Shown here: piece by piece, positions 9,833 through 18,155 of the stretch
Position numbering within the stretch: the stretch's first letter is position 1
How the letters are laid out: each line of letters starts with the position of its first letter
Source: Variovorax paradoxus
GTDB taxonomy: Bacteria > Pseudomonadota > Gammaproteobacteria > Burkholderiales > Burkholderiaceae_C
Length of the DNA: 64,000 nucleotides
Assembly: GCF_018614915.1 (NCBI RefSeq)
Contig: NZ_JAGGNU010000007.1
Location: 62,001-126,000, forward strand
Reading direction: 5' to 3'
Program-made: the position numbers and the translations under genes
The notes under the pieces: generated by a model
Told to the model about the DNA's origin: nothing
Seen by the model: only the letters and a program-made list of their open reading frames with translations
The model's database searches: none

Positions 9833-10828
9833 TCAACCGACGGCTGGCTGCTCGGTCATCAGTTCCAGCGCCAGCGCGATGCGCGCCTTGACCGGTGTCA
9901 ACGCGCCGGCGTCGCGCAGGAGTGCGTTCGGCGTCGAGAGGATTCGGCCCTGCATGCAGCGCGTGGCGCGCACGATCGCGATGCCGGCTGCCTGTGCCCG
10001 CAGCGCGGCCTCTTCCAGCGCCTGATGCAATGTGCCGTTGCCGGTGGCCGCGAGCACCAGGCCCTGCACCGGGTCCGCGGCGCCGGACTGGCGCTCACGC
10101 ACCAGTGCATCGACCAGGCTGCCGCGCGCCTCCGCGTGGCTCAGCACGATCTCCACGCGCGGCCACCGGGCGGCGCCGGCGATCCGTTCGAGGCGGCCGC
10201 GCGCCTCCTGCGACGACGATGCGGGCCAGCTTCGAACGCTGCGCACCGCGCCCTCCTCCACATAGGCGAGCGGCCCCGCATCCCCCGAGCCGAAGGCGTC
10301 CAGACGGTAGGTGTGGACCTTCTGGACATCGAACGCGCCGTGCACCGTGCCGGCGCAGACGGCCACCACACCCTGTGCGCCGGGCTCGCACGCGACCGCG
10401 ACCGCGTCGCGCACGTTCTGCGGCCCGTCGGGCGACAGTGCGGTCGCGGGCCGCATCGCGCAGGTCAGTACCACAGGCTTGGACGGTGCCAGCACCGACT
10501 GCAGGAAAAACGCCGTCTCCTCCAGCGTGTCGGTCCCGTGGGTGATGACGAGGCCTGCCACGTCGGGTTCGGCCAGCCAGTGGGCGCAACGCAGGGCCAG
10601 CGTGGACCAGATGGCGAAACTCATGTCCTTGCTGTCGACCTGCGCCACCTGCTCGGTCGCGAGCGCAATACCGTTGGGCGCTTCGATGCCGCCCAACAGT
10701 TCCGTCACGCCCACTTGGCCGGCGGTGTAGCCGATGTTGTCGCCGACGGCCTCGGCCCGGCCGGCGATGGTGCCGCCGGTGCCCAGAACGATCACGCGGC
10801 GCTTGCCTTCTCGAAGAATGTCGACCAT
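9833..10828 (-). CDS. L-asparaginase (type I/II family), cytoplasmic
   Basis: The enzyme hydrolyses asparagine to aspartate and ammonia. It has 331 residues and no signal peptide, so it is probably cytosolic. The first catalytic Thr is Thr20 in GTGGTIAG, and the second pair is Thr99-Asp100 in HGTDTLEE. The substrate-loop Tyr is near residue 34 and a Lys equivalent lies in FDVQKVHTY. It is the first gene of a minus-strand set with a membrane protein and a DUF6152 protein, divergent from lexA. The lexA -35 box is only 3 bases from its start codon. Activity on another amide is possible. Confidence 0.9.
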   Translation of the reverse strand: MVDILREGKRRVIVLGTGGTIAGRAEAVGDNIGYTAGQVGVTELLGGIEAPNGIALATEQVAQVDSKDMSFAIWSTLALRCAHWLAEPDVAGLVITHGTDTLEETAFFLQSVLAPSKPVVLTCAMRPATALSPDGPQNVRDAVAVACEPGAQGVVAVCAGTVHGAFDVQKVHTYRLDAFGSGDAGPLAYVEEGAVRSVRSWPASSSQEARGRLERIAGAARWPRVEIVLSHAEARGSLVDALVRERQSGAADPVQGLVLAATGNGTLHQALEEAALRAQAAGIAIVRATRCMQGRILSTPNALLRDAGALTPVKARIALALELMTEQPAVG

Positions 10829-10831
10829 GGC

Positions 10832-10860
10832 TTGCCAAACTTCCGCAAACTGGTTAAAAA
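10832..10860 (+). promoter_or_regulatory. lexA promoter (-35 TTGCCA, -10 TAAAAA)
   Basis: TTGCCA at 10832-10837 and TAAAAA at 10855-10860 are spaced by 17 bases, as for sigma-70 promoters. The -10 is inside the first LexA box, which fits repression by LexA itself. Confidence 0.6.
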
Positions 10861-10865
10861 TACAG
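10850..10865 (+). promoter_or_regulatory. LexA box 1 (SOS operator)
   Basis: CTGG-N8-ACAG differs at one position from the CTGT-N8-ACAG consensus used in E. coli and Betaproteobacteria, and has the usual A/T-rich centre. It overlaps the predicted -10 element. Confidence 0.7.
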
Positions 10866-10868
10866 GTA

Positions 10869-10884
10869 CTGGATATTCAGCCAG
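10869..10884 (+). promoter_or_regulatory. LexA box 2 (SOS operator)
   Basis: CTGG-N8-CCAG is a symmetric, weaker SOS-box match three bases after box 1, around the expected transcription start. Two adjacent boxes are also found upstream of E. coli lexA. Confidence 0.55.
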
Positions 10885-10902
10885 TGCCGCAAGGAGTTAT
10901 CG

Positions 10903-11577
10903 ATGCAGTTCGCCATCAAGCTTACCGCCCGCCAGCAGCAGATTCTGGACCTGATCCAGAGCGCCATCGCACGCACGGGCGCCCCACCTACGCGCGCCGA
11001 GATCGCTTCCGAACTGGGCTTCAAATCAGCCAACGCGGCCGAAGAGCATTTGCAGGCCCTGGCACGCAAAGGCGTGATCGAACTCGTGAGCGGCACCTCT
11101 CGCGGCATCCGCCTCAAGGGCGATGCGCTGCGTTCGCTGAACGAGTCGCGCAACAACCAGTTCTCCTTGTCGCTGCCCGGCATGGCGCAGCTCGCCTTGC
11201 CGCTGATCGGCCGCGTGGCTGCGGGCTCGCCAATCCTGGCGCAGGAGCACGTTGATCAGACCTACTACGTCGAGAACACCCTGTTCCAGCGCCAGCCCGA
11301 CTACCTTCTCAAGGTGCGCGGCATGTCCATGCGGGACGCCGGCATCATGGATGGCGACCTGCTAGCCGTACAGGCCACCAAGGAAGCCCGCAACGGCCAG
11401 ATCGTGGTCGCCCGCCTGGGCGATGAAGTCACCGTCAAGCGCCTCAAGCGCAACAAGCAGGTCATCGAGCTGCATGCAGAGAATCCCGACTACCCCACCA
11501 TCGTCGTCCAGCCGGGCGAACCTTTCGAGATCGAAGGCCTGGCCGTAGGCCTGATCCGCAACACGATGCTCATGTAG
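10903..11577 (+). CDS. lexA: LexA, SOS response repressor
   Basis: LexA represses DNA-repair genes until RecA-ssDNA triggers its self-cleavage. It has 224 residues, slightly longer than the E. coli protein (202). The N-terminal winged helix covers residues 1-70, with [24 protein letters not shown] as recognition region. The cleavage bond is Ala107-Gly108 in RVAAGSP. The catalytic pair is Ser142 (RGMSMRDAG) and Lys179 (VTVKRLKR). It starts with ATG 10903 with AAGGAG upstream, and is preceded by a promoter and two SOS boxes, so it is autoregulated. Confidence 0.98.
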   Translation: MQFAIKLTARQQQILDLIQSAIARTGAPPTRAEIASELGFKSANAAEEHLQALARKGVIELVSGTSRGIRLKGDALRSLNESRNNQFSLSLPGMAQLALPLIGRVAAGSPILAQEHVDQTYYVENTLFQRQPDYLLKVRGMSMRDAGIMDGDLLAVQATKEARNGQIVVARLGDEVTVKRLKRNKQVIELHAENPDYPTIVVQPGEPFEIEGLAVGLIRNTMLM

Positions 11578-11703
11578 GGCCTCGTCTCCCTCCCCGATTC
11601 CGGCCGCGACAGGTGGCGGGCGTATGGCCGAGGGCCATCACCCTGTCGAAGCCGATGAAAGCAATCCTGCCTGTGTTCAACCTCTGACTTTTCTGGAGTT
11701 CAC

Positions 11704-12042
11704 ATGGGAATCGCTCTTCTCAGCTTTGTCGATTTGTTCATGCCCTTGCAATCGCTGGCAGACCGTTGGATGCCTTCGCGCCGCAGGCGTTTGTCGTCGG
11801 GACTGCGCTACGTCGGCATCCGGCCGAGCTGCGCCTCTCGTGCTGGCGTTGCGGCGCTGCCCCATGCATCCGCATCGGCGCGTCCTCTGCGGGTGGTGCG
11901 CACGGTCGACGCACAGCCATCCGGTCGGAACACGGGCCGCGTGGTGATCTCGGGGCGCATGGCGGATGTCTGCGCCGAACTCGACCGGCTGGCCGCCCTG
12001 GAGGCGGCGGGCATGACGTTGCAGGCCAGCCGTCTGCGTTGA
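11704..12042 (+). CDS. Conserved small hypothetical protein
   Basis: The 112-residue product is basic. The N-terminus (MGIALLSFVDLFMPLQSLADRWMP) could be a short amphipathic or membrane-associating helix; a low-complexity Arg/Ala/Ser middle follows. The C-terminus contains RVVISGRMADVCAELDRLAA, which I recognise only as a recurring motif in unannotated Comamonadaceae proteins. The ATG at 11704 has TGGAG five bases upstream. It lies 126 bases after lexA with no SOS box in between, so there is no sign of SOS control. Function unknown. Confidence 0.65.
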   Translation: MGIALLSFVDLFMPLQSLADRWMPSRRRRLSSGLRYVGIRPSCASRAGVAALPHASASARPLRVVRTVDAQPSGRNTGRVVISGRMADVCAELDRLAALEAAGMTLQASRLR

Positions 12043-12167
12043 GCAATCACCGCCCAGTTCGCGATTGCAATTGAAGACATAGCGGACCAGGGCTCGCCCC
12101 CCGTCGTCGCCACTTGTGGAAGACGGCGGACAGAACATGCGGATGGTGCGAGGCACAATGGCACGCC

Positions 12168-13175
12168 ATGAACATTGTGATCCTCGACGACTATCAGGAC
12201 GCGGTGCGCAAGCTCCACTGCGCTTCCAAGCTCGACGCCTACGCGGCCAAGGTCTACACCAACACGGTCAAGGGCATCGGACAGCTTTCGGTGCGACTCA
12301 AGGATGCAGACGTGATCGTGCTGATCCGCGAGCGCACCCACATCTCGCGCCAACTGATCGAGAAGCTGCCCAAGCTCAAGCTCATTTCGCAGACCGGCCG
12401 GGTCGGTAGCCACATCGACGTCCACGCCTGCACCGAACAGGGCATTGCGGTGGCCGAAGGCACGGGCTCGCCGCTGGCGCCCGCGGAACTTACCTGGGCG
12501 CTGATCATGACCGCGATGCGCCGCCTGCCGCAGTACATCAGCAACCTCAAGCACGGCGCCTGGCAGCAGTCGGGGCTCAAGTCGGCTTCGATGCCGCCCA
12601 ATTTCGGACTCGGCTCGGTGCTCAAGGGCAAGACGCTTTGCATCTGGGGCTATGGACGCATCGGCCAGCTGGTCGCCCGCTACGGGCAGGCCTTCGGCAT
12701 GCAGGTCGTGATCTGGGGCCGCGAAGAGAGCTGCGCCCGGGCCAGGTCGGACGGGTTCCAGGTGGCACCGAACCGGGAGACGTTTTTCAGCGCGGCTGAC
12801 GTGCTGTCGATCCACCTGCGGCTGACGGAGGAAACGCGGAGCCTGGTCACCCTCGAGGATCTTTCGCGCATGAAGCCCACTGCACTGTTCGTCAATACCT
12901 CGCGCGCCGAGCTGGTCGAGCAAGACGCACTGCTCGCGGCGCTCAACCGCGGCCGGCCCGGGCTGGCAGCGATCGACGTGTTCGAGAGCGAGCCGCCCCT
13001 GCAAGGCCACGCCTTGCTGCGGTTGGAAAACTGCATCTGCACCCCGCACATCGGCTACGTCGAGCAGGACAGCTACGAGATGTACTTCGGTCAGGCTTTC
13101 GACAACGTCGTCAGCTTCATCAAGGGCAACCCGACCAACATCGTCAACCCGGGTGCACTGCAGGTCCGCCGTTGA
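12168..13175 (+). CDS. D-2-hydroxyacid dehydrogenase family protein
   Basis: This NAD(P)-dependent oxidoreductase of the D-isomer-specific 2-hydroxyacid dehydrogenase family has 335 residues. The Rossmann motif GYGRIGQLVARYGQAFG is present. The catalytic Arg is in FVNTSRAELVE, the Glu in DVFESEP and the His in CTPHIGYVE. The substrate is unknown; candidates include phosphoglycerate-like, glyoxylate or other 2-oxoacids. The ATG 12168 gives the natural MNIVILDDYQD beginning. The downstream MFS gene starts inside its stop codon, so the pair is likely a transport/metabolism unit. Confidence 0.9.
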   Translation: MNIVILDDYQDAVRKLHCASKLDAYAAKVYTNTVKGIGQLSVRLKDADVIVLIRERTHISRQLIEKLPKLKLISQTGRVGSHIDVHACTEQGIAVAEGTGSPLAPAELTWALIMTAMRRLPQYISNLKHGAWQQSGLKSASMPPNFGLGSVLKGKTLCIWGYGRIGQLVARYGQAFGMQVVIWGREESCARARSDGFQVAPNRETFFSAADVLSIHLRLTEETRSLVTLEDLSRMKPTALFVNTSRAELVEQDALLAALNRGRPGLAAIDVFESEPPLQGHALLRLENCICTPHIGYVEQDSYEMYFGQAFDNVVSFIKGNPTNIVNPGALQVRR

Positions 13176-14344
13176 AACAGCCCGCACTGCCGGCGGCTTT
13201 ATGGGCCCTGCTGGCGGGCAACTTCGTGATCGGGACGGGCGTGATGGTGGTGCCCGGCACGCTCAACGAGCTCAGCAGTTCGCTGCAGGTCAGCGCGGCC
13301 ACCGCCGGCCAGCTGATCACCGCGGCCGCTGTCGTGATGTGCCTCGGAGCGCCCCTGCTGGCGGCCGTGGTCGCCGGCTGGGATCGTCGGGTGCTGCTCG
13401 CCTGCACCATGCTGTGGTATGCGGCGGGGCACCTGCTCGCGACGCTGATGCCGAACTTCGGCGGGCTGCTGGTGGTGCGCATGCTGACGGTGATCGCGCC
13501 CGCGATCTTCACTGCACAGGCAGCGGCCTGCGCAGGCCTGCTCGTGCCGGTCGAGCAACGCGGCCGCGCAGTGACCTTCGTCTTTCTCGGTTGGTCCATG
13601 GCATCGGTGCTGGGCCTTCCCCTCGGCGCCCTGATCGGCGGCCATTTCGGATGGCGCACGGCCTTCGCGGCGATCGCCCTGCTGTCCGTGGTGAGTGCGG
13701 CCTGGATCTGGGGTCGGCTGCCTCCGGGCATCCGGCCGGCCGCGCTCTCGCGGGCCGCATGGGCCCAGGTTCTCAAGAGTCCGCTGCTGATGGGGGTGGT
13801 GTCGGTCACCGCCTTGCAGGGTGCCGGCCAGTTCGTCCTGTTCAGCTACTTCGCTCCGATCCTCAAGACGACGCTGAATGCGGACGCGGCCGCGCTCGGC
13901 CTGATATGGGGCTGGTTCGGCGTTTGCGGCCTCGTCGGCAACGTGCTTGTGAGCCGCTACATCGACCGCATCGGCGCGCCGCGCATGGTGCTGCTCACCA
14001 CCTCGCTGATCGCGCTGAGCCTGCTGTTGTGGCCGCTGGGCGTGACGCTCGCATGGCTGGCGCTGGTCCTCGTGCCCTGGGGCTTCGGCTGCTTCGCCAC
14101 CAACTCGGCCCAGCAGGCGCGCCTGGTGTCGATGGCGCCTGTGCTCGCGCCGGGGTCGGTGGCGCTCAACAGTTCGGGCATCTATGTTGGGCAAGCGGTG
14201 GGGGCCGCCGCGGGAGGCTGGCTGTTGGCCCACGACGCGGTCGACTGGATGAGCTGGGCGGGCCTGGCGATGGTGCTCTGCGCGCTGGCGCTCAGCCTGG
14301 CCGTCGACCGGGCCCAACGCCGTGCGCCCGCGTTCAGCGTTTGA
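13172..14344 (+). CDS. MFS transporter (DHA1-type)
   Basis: This 390-residue inner-membrane transporter has about 12 hydrophobic segments. The loop after helix 2 contains AGWDRRVLLA, and RYIDRIGAPRMVLL marks the corresponding site in the second half, as in the drug/metabolite efflux (AraJ-like, DHA1) group. The start is a TTG at 13172 overlapping the stop of the 2-hydroxyacid dehydrogenase gene. It may export a product of that enzyme, but the substrate cannot be told from sequence. Its last 11 bases overlap the convergent FimV-like gene. Confidence 0.9.
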   Translation: MKQPALPAALWALLAGNFVIGTGVMVVPGTLNELSSSLQVSAATAGQLITAAAVVMCLGAPLLAAVVAGWDRRVLLACTMLWYAAGHLLATLMPNFGGLLVVRMLTVIAPAIFTAQAAACAGLLVPVEQRGRAVTFVFLGWSMASVLGLPLGALIGGHFGWRTAFAAIALLSVVSAAWIWGRLPPGIRPAALSRAAWAQVLKSPLLMGVVSVTALQGAGQFVLFSYFAPILKTTLNADAAALGLIWGWFGVCGLVGNVLVSRYIDRIGAPRMVLLTTSLIALSLLLWPLGVTLAWLALVLVPWGFGCFATNSAQQARLVSMAPVLAPGSVALNSSGIYVGQAVGAAAGGWLLAHDAVDWMSWAGLAMVLCALALSLAVDRAQRRAPAFSV

Positions 14345-16574
14345 AGGGCTTGGTCGGCCTGGGCGCGATCTCGGCCTCGGTGGCCGGATCGAAGAGCTCG
14401 AAATCGATCACGTGAGGATCGTTCGCGGGTGCCGGCGCCGGCTTCGGCGTTTCGATCGGCGCCCGCATGGTCTCGAAGGCCGTCTTGTCGAATTCGGCGA
14501 GGTCCATGTCGATGCCGGACTTGGCGCGCGTCGCGGCGGGATCCATGGCAGACGGCGCAGGCGGCGCCGCATCCGGGACCAGCACGGTCTCGTGATGCAG
14601 GTCGTCGTCGATGGCGCCGTAGATCGAGGGCGGCAGCGTCAGGCCGGCGTCGACGGGCTCGGGCGGACTCTCGCGCTCGAGCGGCGCAGGCGTCGTCGCC
14701 AGTTGGTCATGGCCGAAAGTGTCGACGAAGGAGTGCGGCGTGACGGGCGCGGGCGGCGCGCTGTTCGGGTCGATCACTTCCTTGGCGACGGAATAGAGCA
14801 ACAGCAGCTCCTGGTATGCAGCCAGGTCGAAAGCCTCGTCCCCGTGCGCGCCGGGCTTGCGGAACACCAGTTCCTCGATCAGCGCCAGGGTGCCCGGCGC
14901 GGGCCACTGCGACTCGATGCGCGCCAACGTGCTGCGATAGTGTTCGAGACCCCTGCCCGTCTCGGTGAAGTTCTCGAACGCCGGCACATCGGCGTTGAAG
15001 GCCTGTTCGAATTCCTCTGCCAGCCGGGCATAGTCCTCCTTGCGTCCCAGCGAGTGGAAGATCCGCAGCAGGTCCAGGTAGGCGAGAGCGCTGGTTCCGG
15101 GATTGGTGGCGATGTGCTCGCGCAGTACCGCGATCGCCTGGTCGTGCTGGCCCAGCGACAGGAAAAAATCCGACTGCTGCTGCACGTCGAACAGCTCTTC
15201 GGTGTTGACCGGCCTCACGGGCGCACCATCGGGCGTCCTTACGGGACGTGATTCGGGCTCGCCGTAGCCGCTGTCGTCGTCGGGCTCCAGAGCCCCGAAC
15301 GTGGCGGCACCGAAGGTGGTGGCATTCGCGCTGCGCCGCGGCGGCGAAGAGTCGGTATCCGGTTCGTCCTCGAGCAGCCCGTGCATGGAGCTCGGCCGGG
15401 TCGGGCAGCCGTCGCCGCGCAGCGGCGCCTCGCCCCACCAGGCCGGTGCCGCAGCCCGGCGAGCCAGCCGCCACAGCAGCAAGATCGCCACCAGCGCGAT
15501 CAGCAGCAGCGCCATCAGGGCGTAGACGAGCGGATTGCGGTAGCGGCTGTCGCGCGCTTGCGCGAGCTCGCTGCGCATCTCGAGCAAGGTGCGCTGGTTC
15601 TGCGCCGTCTGCTCGCGCAGTGCGGCCAGCGTGGCTTCCAGCGCCTGCATGCGTTGCGCCTCGCGCTGCGCCGCTTCGGGCTCGGTGTTGAGCGCGCGCC
15701 ACTCGGCGGCAGCTGCAGCACGACGCGCGAGGTCTTCGCTGGCCGGCAAGCTCAGCTGCTGCGTGGCCTTGAGGCCGGGCTGTGCGGCGGGGACGGGCTC
15801 CAACGCGTCGAGTTGGAGCCGGGGCCCGCCCGCGACGCTTTCGCGCCTGGGCTCTGCGGCTGTCGCTGCCGGCGCGGCGCGCGGAACCGCCGCGCGCGGC
15901 GTCGCAACCGGTTGTGCGGCGGCAGACCGGCGCGGCACGGGAGGAGAGGCAGCGCTTCGACGCGGCGACTGCGCGTCGGCATCGCGCGTGCGGGCCGCGG
16001 GCGCCGCCGCGGCGGTGCTGCGCCGCGCCGACGCCGCGGCCGGGCTTTCAAGACCAGAGGATGCGCCCGCCGTCGCAGCACGAGATGGCACGCGCGCAGG
16101 CGCTCGCACGGCGGTCTCGGACGAAGCCCGCGGGCCTGACGGCGATGCCATGACCGGCAATGTGGGCTCGGCCTGAACATCGGACAGCAGCACATAGCTG
16201 CGCGTCGACTTCGTATTGCAGCCGGCCTGCACGCTCACATTGACCACGGGCTCGTCCACCGCGACGCTGGAGCGGATGTGCATGCGCGGACTGCTGGGGT
16301 TCGGTCCCGGCTGGAGCGAGACAGTCAGGCTGCGGTCGGCCATGCGGGTGTCCCCCTGCACGACCTCGGCCTCGAGGCACAACGCGCCTGCGTCTTCGGC
16401 CGAATCCAGCGAAAGCGGAATCACCACGTCCAGCGGCTTGCCGATCCATACAGCCCCCTGGGGCCGCCCAATCGTCAAGGCAGGCAAGTCAAGTGCGAAC
16501 CCAAGTAGAAACAGGGCCGCAGCGAGGCGTGGGAGTTGCAAAATGGGCTGAAACCTAATCGAAAGTAGACACAT
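14334..16574 (-). CDS. FimV-like membrane protein
   Basis: The product has 746 residues. A signal-like hydrophobic segment lies near residues 15-35. A FimV-type N-terminal domain follows (GRPQGAVWIGKPLDVVIPL to SYVLLSDV, about 36-130). A Pro/Ala/Arg low-complexity stretch runs to about 270, then a probable coiled coil (about 280-345), one membrane helix (about 347-366) and a cytoplasmic TPR-like part near 468-570 (FFLSLGQHDQAIAVLREHI). FimV proteins link cell-pole organisation and type IV pili. No LysM domain is evident. The ATG 16574 is chosen because the signal begins there; the open frame continues upstream antisense to other genes. Confidence 0.8.
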   Translation of the reverse strand: MCLLSIRFQPILQLPRLAAALFLLGFALDLPALTIGRPQGAVWIGKPLDVVIPLSLDSAEDAGALCLEAEVVQGDTRMADRSLTVSLQPGPNPSSPRMHIRSSVAVDEPVVNVSVQAGCNTKSTRSYVLLSDVQAEPTLPVMASPSGPRASSETAVRAPARVPSRAATAGASSGLESPAAASARRSTAAAAPAARTRDADAQSPRRSAASPPVPRRSAAAQPVATPRAAVPRAAPAATAAEPRRESVAGGPRLQLDALEPVPAAQPGLKATQQLSLPASEDLARRAAAAAEWRALNTEPEAAQREAQRMQALEATLAALREQTAQNQRTLLEMRSELAQARDSRYRNPLVYALMALLLIALVAILLLWRLARRAAAPAWWGEAPLRGDGCPTRPSSMHGLLEDEPDTDSSPPRRSANATTFGAATFGALEPDDDSGYGEPESRPVRTPDGAPVRPVNTEELFDVQQQSDFFLSLGQHDQAIAVLREHIATNPGTSALAYLDLLRIFHSLGRKEDYARLAEEFEQAFNADVPAFENFTETGRGLEHYRSTLARIESQWPAPGTLALIEELVFRKPGAHGDEAFDLAAYQELLLLYSVAKEVIDPNSAPPAPVTPHSFVDTFGHDQLATTPAPLERESPPEPVDAGLTLPPSIYGAIDDDLHHETVLVPDAAPPAPSAMDPAATRAKSGIDMDLAEFDKTAFETMRAPIETPKPAPAPANDPHVIDFELFDPATEAEIAPRPTKPFKR

Positions 16575-16622
16575 TCTGGCATGAGCGTTCGTGCCGATCA
16601 TCCTGCGAGAGACAATTATCAA

Positions 16623-18143
16623 ATGACTGTGAACTTTTCCAATGTGGGCATCATCGGTGCCGGAGCCATGGGGCGCGGCATCGCGCAGATCGCCGCGCAG
16701 GCGGGCAGCGAGATCCTGTTGTTGGACAGCTTCGAGGGCGCCGCGGTACGCGGACGCGATGCCATCCTCGCCCAGTGGCAGAAGCAGCACGAGAAGGGCA
16801 AGCTGGACGAGGCGCAGCGCGATGCGCTGTCCGCGCGGATCCGTGCCGTCGAATCGGCCCAGGCGCTCGCCGGCTGCGATCTCGTGATCGAGGCCGTGGT
16901 CGAAGACCTCGAGGTCAAGCGCAAGCTGTTTCGCGAACTCGAGGCGGTGGTGGCGCCCTCCGCCGTGCTGGCGACCAATACCTCCTCGCTCTCCGTCACC
17001 GCGATCGCGGCAGCCCTGGCCCACCCCGAGCGCATGGCAGGCTTCCACTTCTTCAATCCGGTGCCCCTGATGAAAGTGGTCGAAGTCGTGGCCGGCTTCA
17101 AGACCGAGGCCGAGATCTGCCGTCGATTGGCCGGCTATGCCGCGCAGATGGGCCACGCCGCGGTACAGGCCAGGGACACGCCCGGCTTCATCGTCAACCA
17201 CGCGGGACGCGGCTACGGCACGGAAGCACTGCGCATCGCCGGAGAGGGCGTGGCGGACTTCGCCACCATCGACCGCATCCTCAAGGACCAGGCGGGCTTC
17301 CGCCTCGGGCCTTTCGAGCTGCTTGATCTGACGGCGCTCGACGTGTCCCATCCGGTGATGGAATCCATCTACCGCCAGTACTACGAGGAGCCCCGTTTCC
17401 GCCCCAGCGTGATCACCGCCCAGCGGCTCGCCGCCGGGGCGCTCGGCCGCAAGACCGGCGAAGGCTTCTACCGCTATGTCGACGGCGTGGCGCAGCTGCC
17501 TCCCGAAGCGCCTGCGCCGACCATCGATACGCATCCGGCGGTCTGGGTATCGCCCCGCGCGGCACGCCGCCCCGAGCTGCTGCGGCTGGTGCATGCGCTG
17601 GGCGCGCAGCTCGAAAGCGGCGCCACGCCCTCCTCTGCTGCCCTGATCCTGGTCGCGCCGCTGGGCTTCGATGTCACGACCGTGGCCGCGGTCGAAAGGC
17701 TCGACGCAACGCGCACGATCGGCATCGACCTGATGGTGGACGACGCGGCCACCAAGCGCCGCGTGCTGGCCACCAACCCCGCGACGCGGCGCGACGTGCG
17801 CGATGGGGCCCATGCGCTGTTCGCCCGCGACGGCAAGGCGGTGAGCGTGATCCGCGACAGCGGCGGCTTCGTCACCCAGCGCGTGATCGGCACCATCGTG
17901 AACATCGCCGCCGACATGTGCCAGCAGCGCGTCTGCTCGCCCGCCGATCTCGACGTCGCCGTGCGCCTCGGCCTCGGCTACCCGCAGGGCCCGCTGGCCA
18001 TGGGCGACCTGTACGGGCCGACCAACGTGCTGGAGGTGCTCTTCAATCTCCAGACCGTGTACGGCGACCCTCGTTATCGCCCGAGCCCGTGGCTGCGCCG
18101 CCGCGGCGCGCTGGGACTGAGCCTCACCCATGAAGAAGAGTGA
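16623..18143 (+). CDS. 3-hydroxyacyl-CoA dehydrogenase, PaaH-like
   Basis: The 506-residue enzyme oxidises 3-hydroxyacyl-CoA with NAD+. The Rossmann motif IIGAGAMGRGIAQIAAQAG is near residues 9-27. The catalytic region MAGFHFFNPVPLMKVVEVV is followed by two C-terminal 3HCDH domains, around residues 190-290 and 405-500. This double-C-terminal form is typical of PaaH (3-hydroxyadipyl-CoA dehydrogenase of phenylacetate breakdown). No other paa genes flank it except the PaaG-like hydratase 12 bases downstream. The ATG 16623 has GAGAGA upstream; an upstream in-frame start at 16581 is less likely. Confidence 0.88.
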   Translation: MTVNFSNVGIIGAGAMGRGIAQIAAQAGSEILLLDSFEGAAVRGRDAILAQWQKQHEKGKLDEAQRDALSARIRAVESAQALAGCDLVIEAVVEDLEVKRKLFRELEAVVAPSAVLATNTSSLSVTAIAAALAHPERMAGFHFFNPVPLMKVVEVVAGFKTEAEICRRLAGYAAQMGHAAVQARDTPGFIVNHAGRGYGTEALRIAGEGVADFATIDRILKDQAGFRLGPFELLDLTALDVSHPVMESIYRQYYEEPRFRPSVITAQRLAAGALGRKTGEGFYRYVDGVAQLPPEAPAPTIDTHPAVWVSPRAARRPELLRLVHALGAQLESGATPSSAALILVAPLGFDVTTVAAVERLDATRTIGIDLMVDDAATKRRVLATNPATRRDVRDGAHALFARDGKAVSVIRDSGGFVTQRVIGTIVNIAADMCQQRVCSPADLDVAVRLGLGYPQGPLAMGDLYGPTNVLEVLFNLQTVYGDPRYRPSPWLRRRGALGLSLTHEEE

Positions 18144-18155
18144 AAGAGAAGGACC

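Noticed and set aside
11624-11638. Terminator after lexA (ATGGCC-GAG-GGCCAT)
   Set aside because: The stem is short and no T run follows, so termination is not supported.
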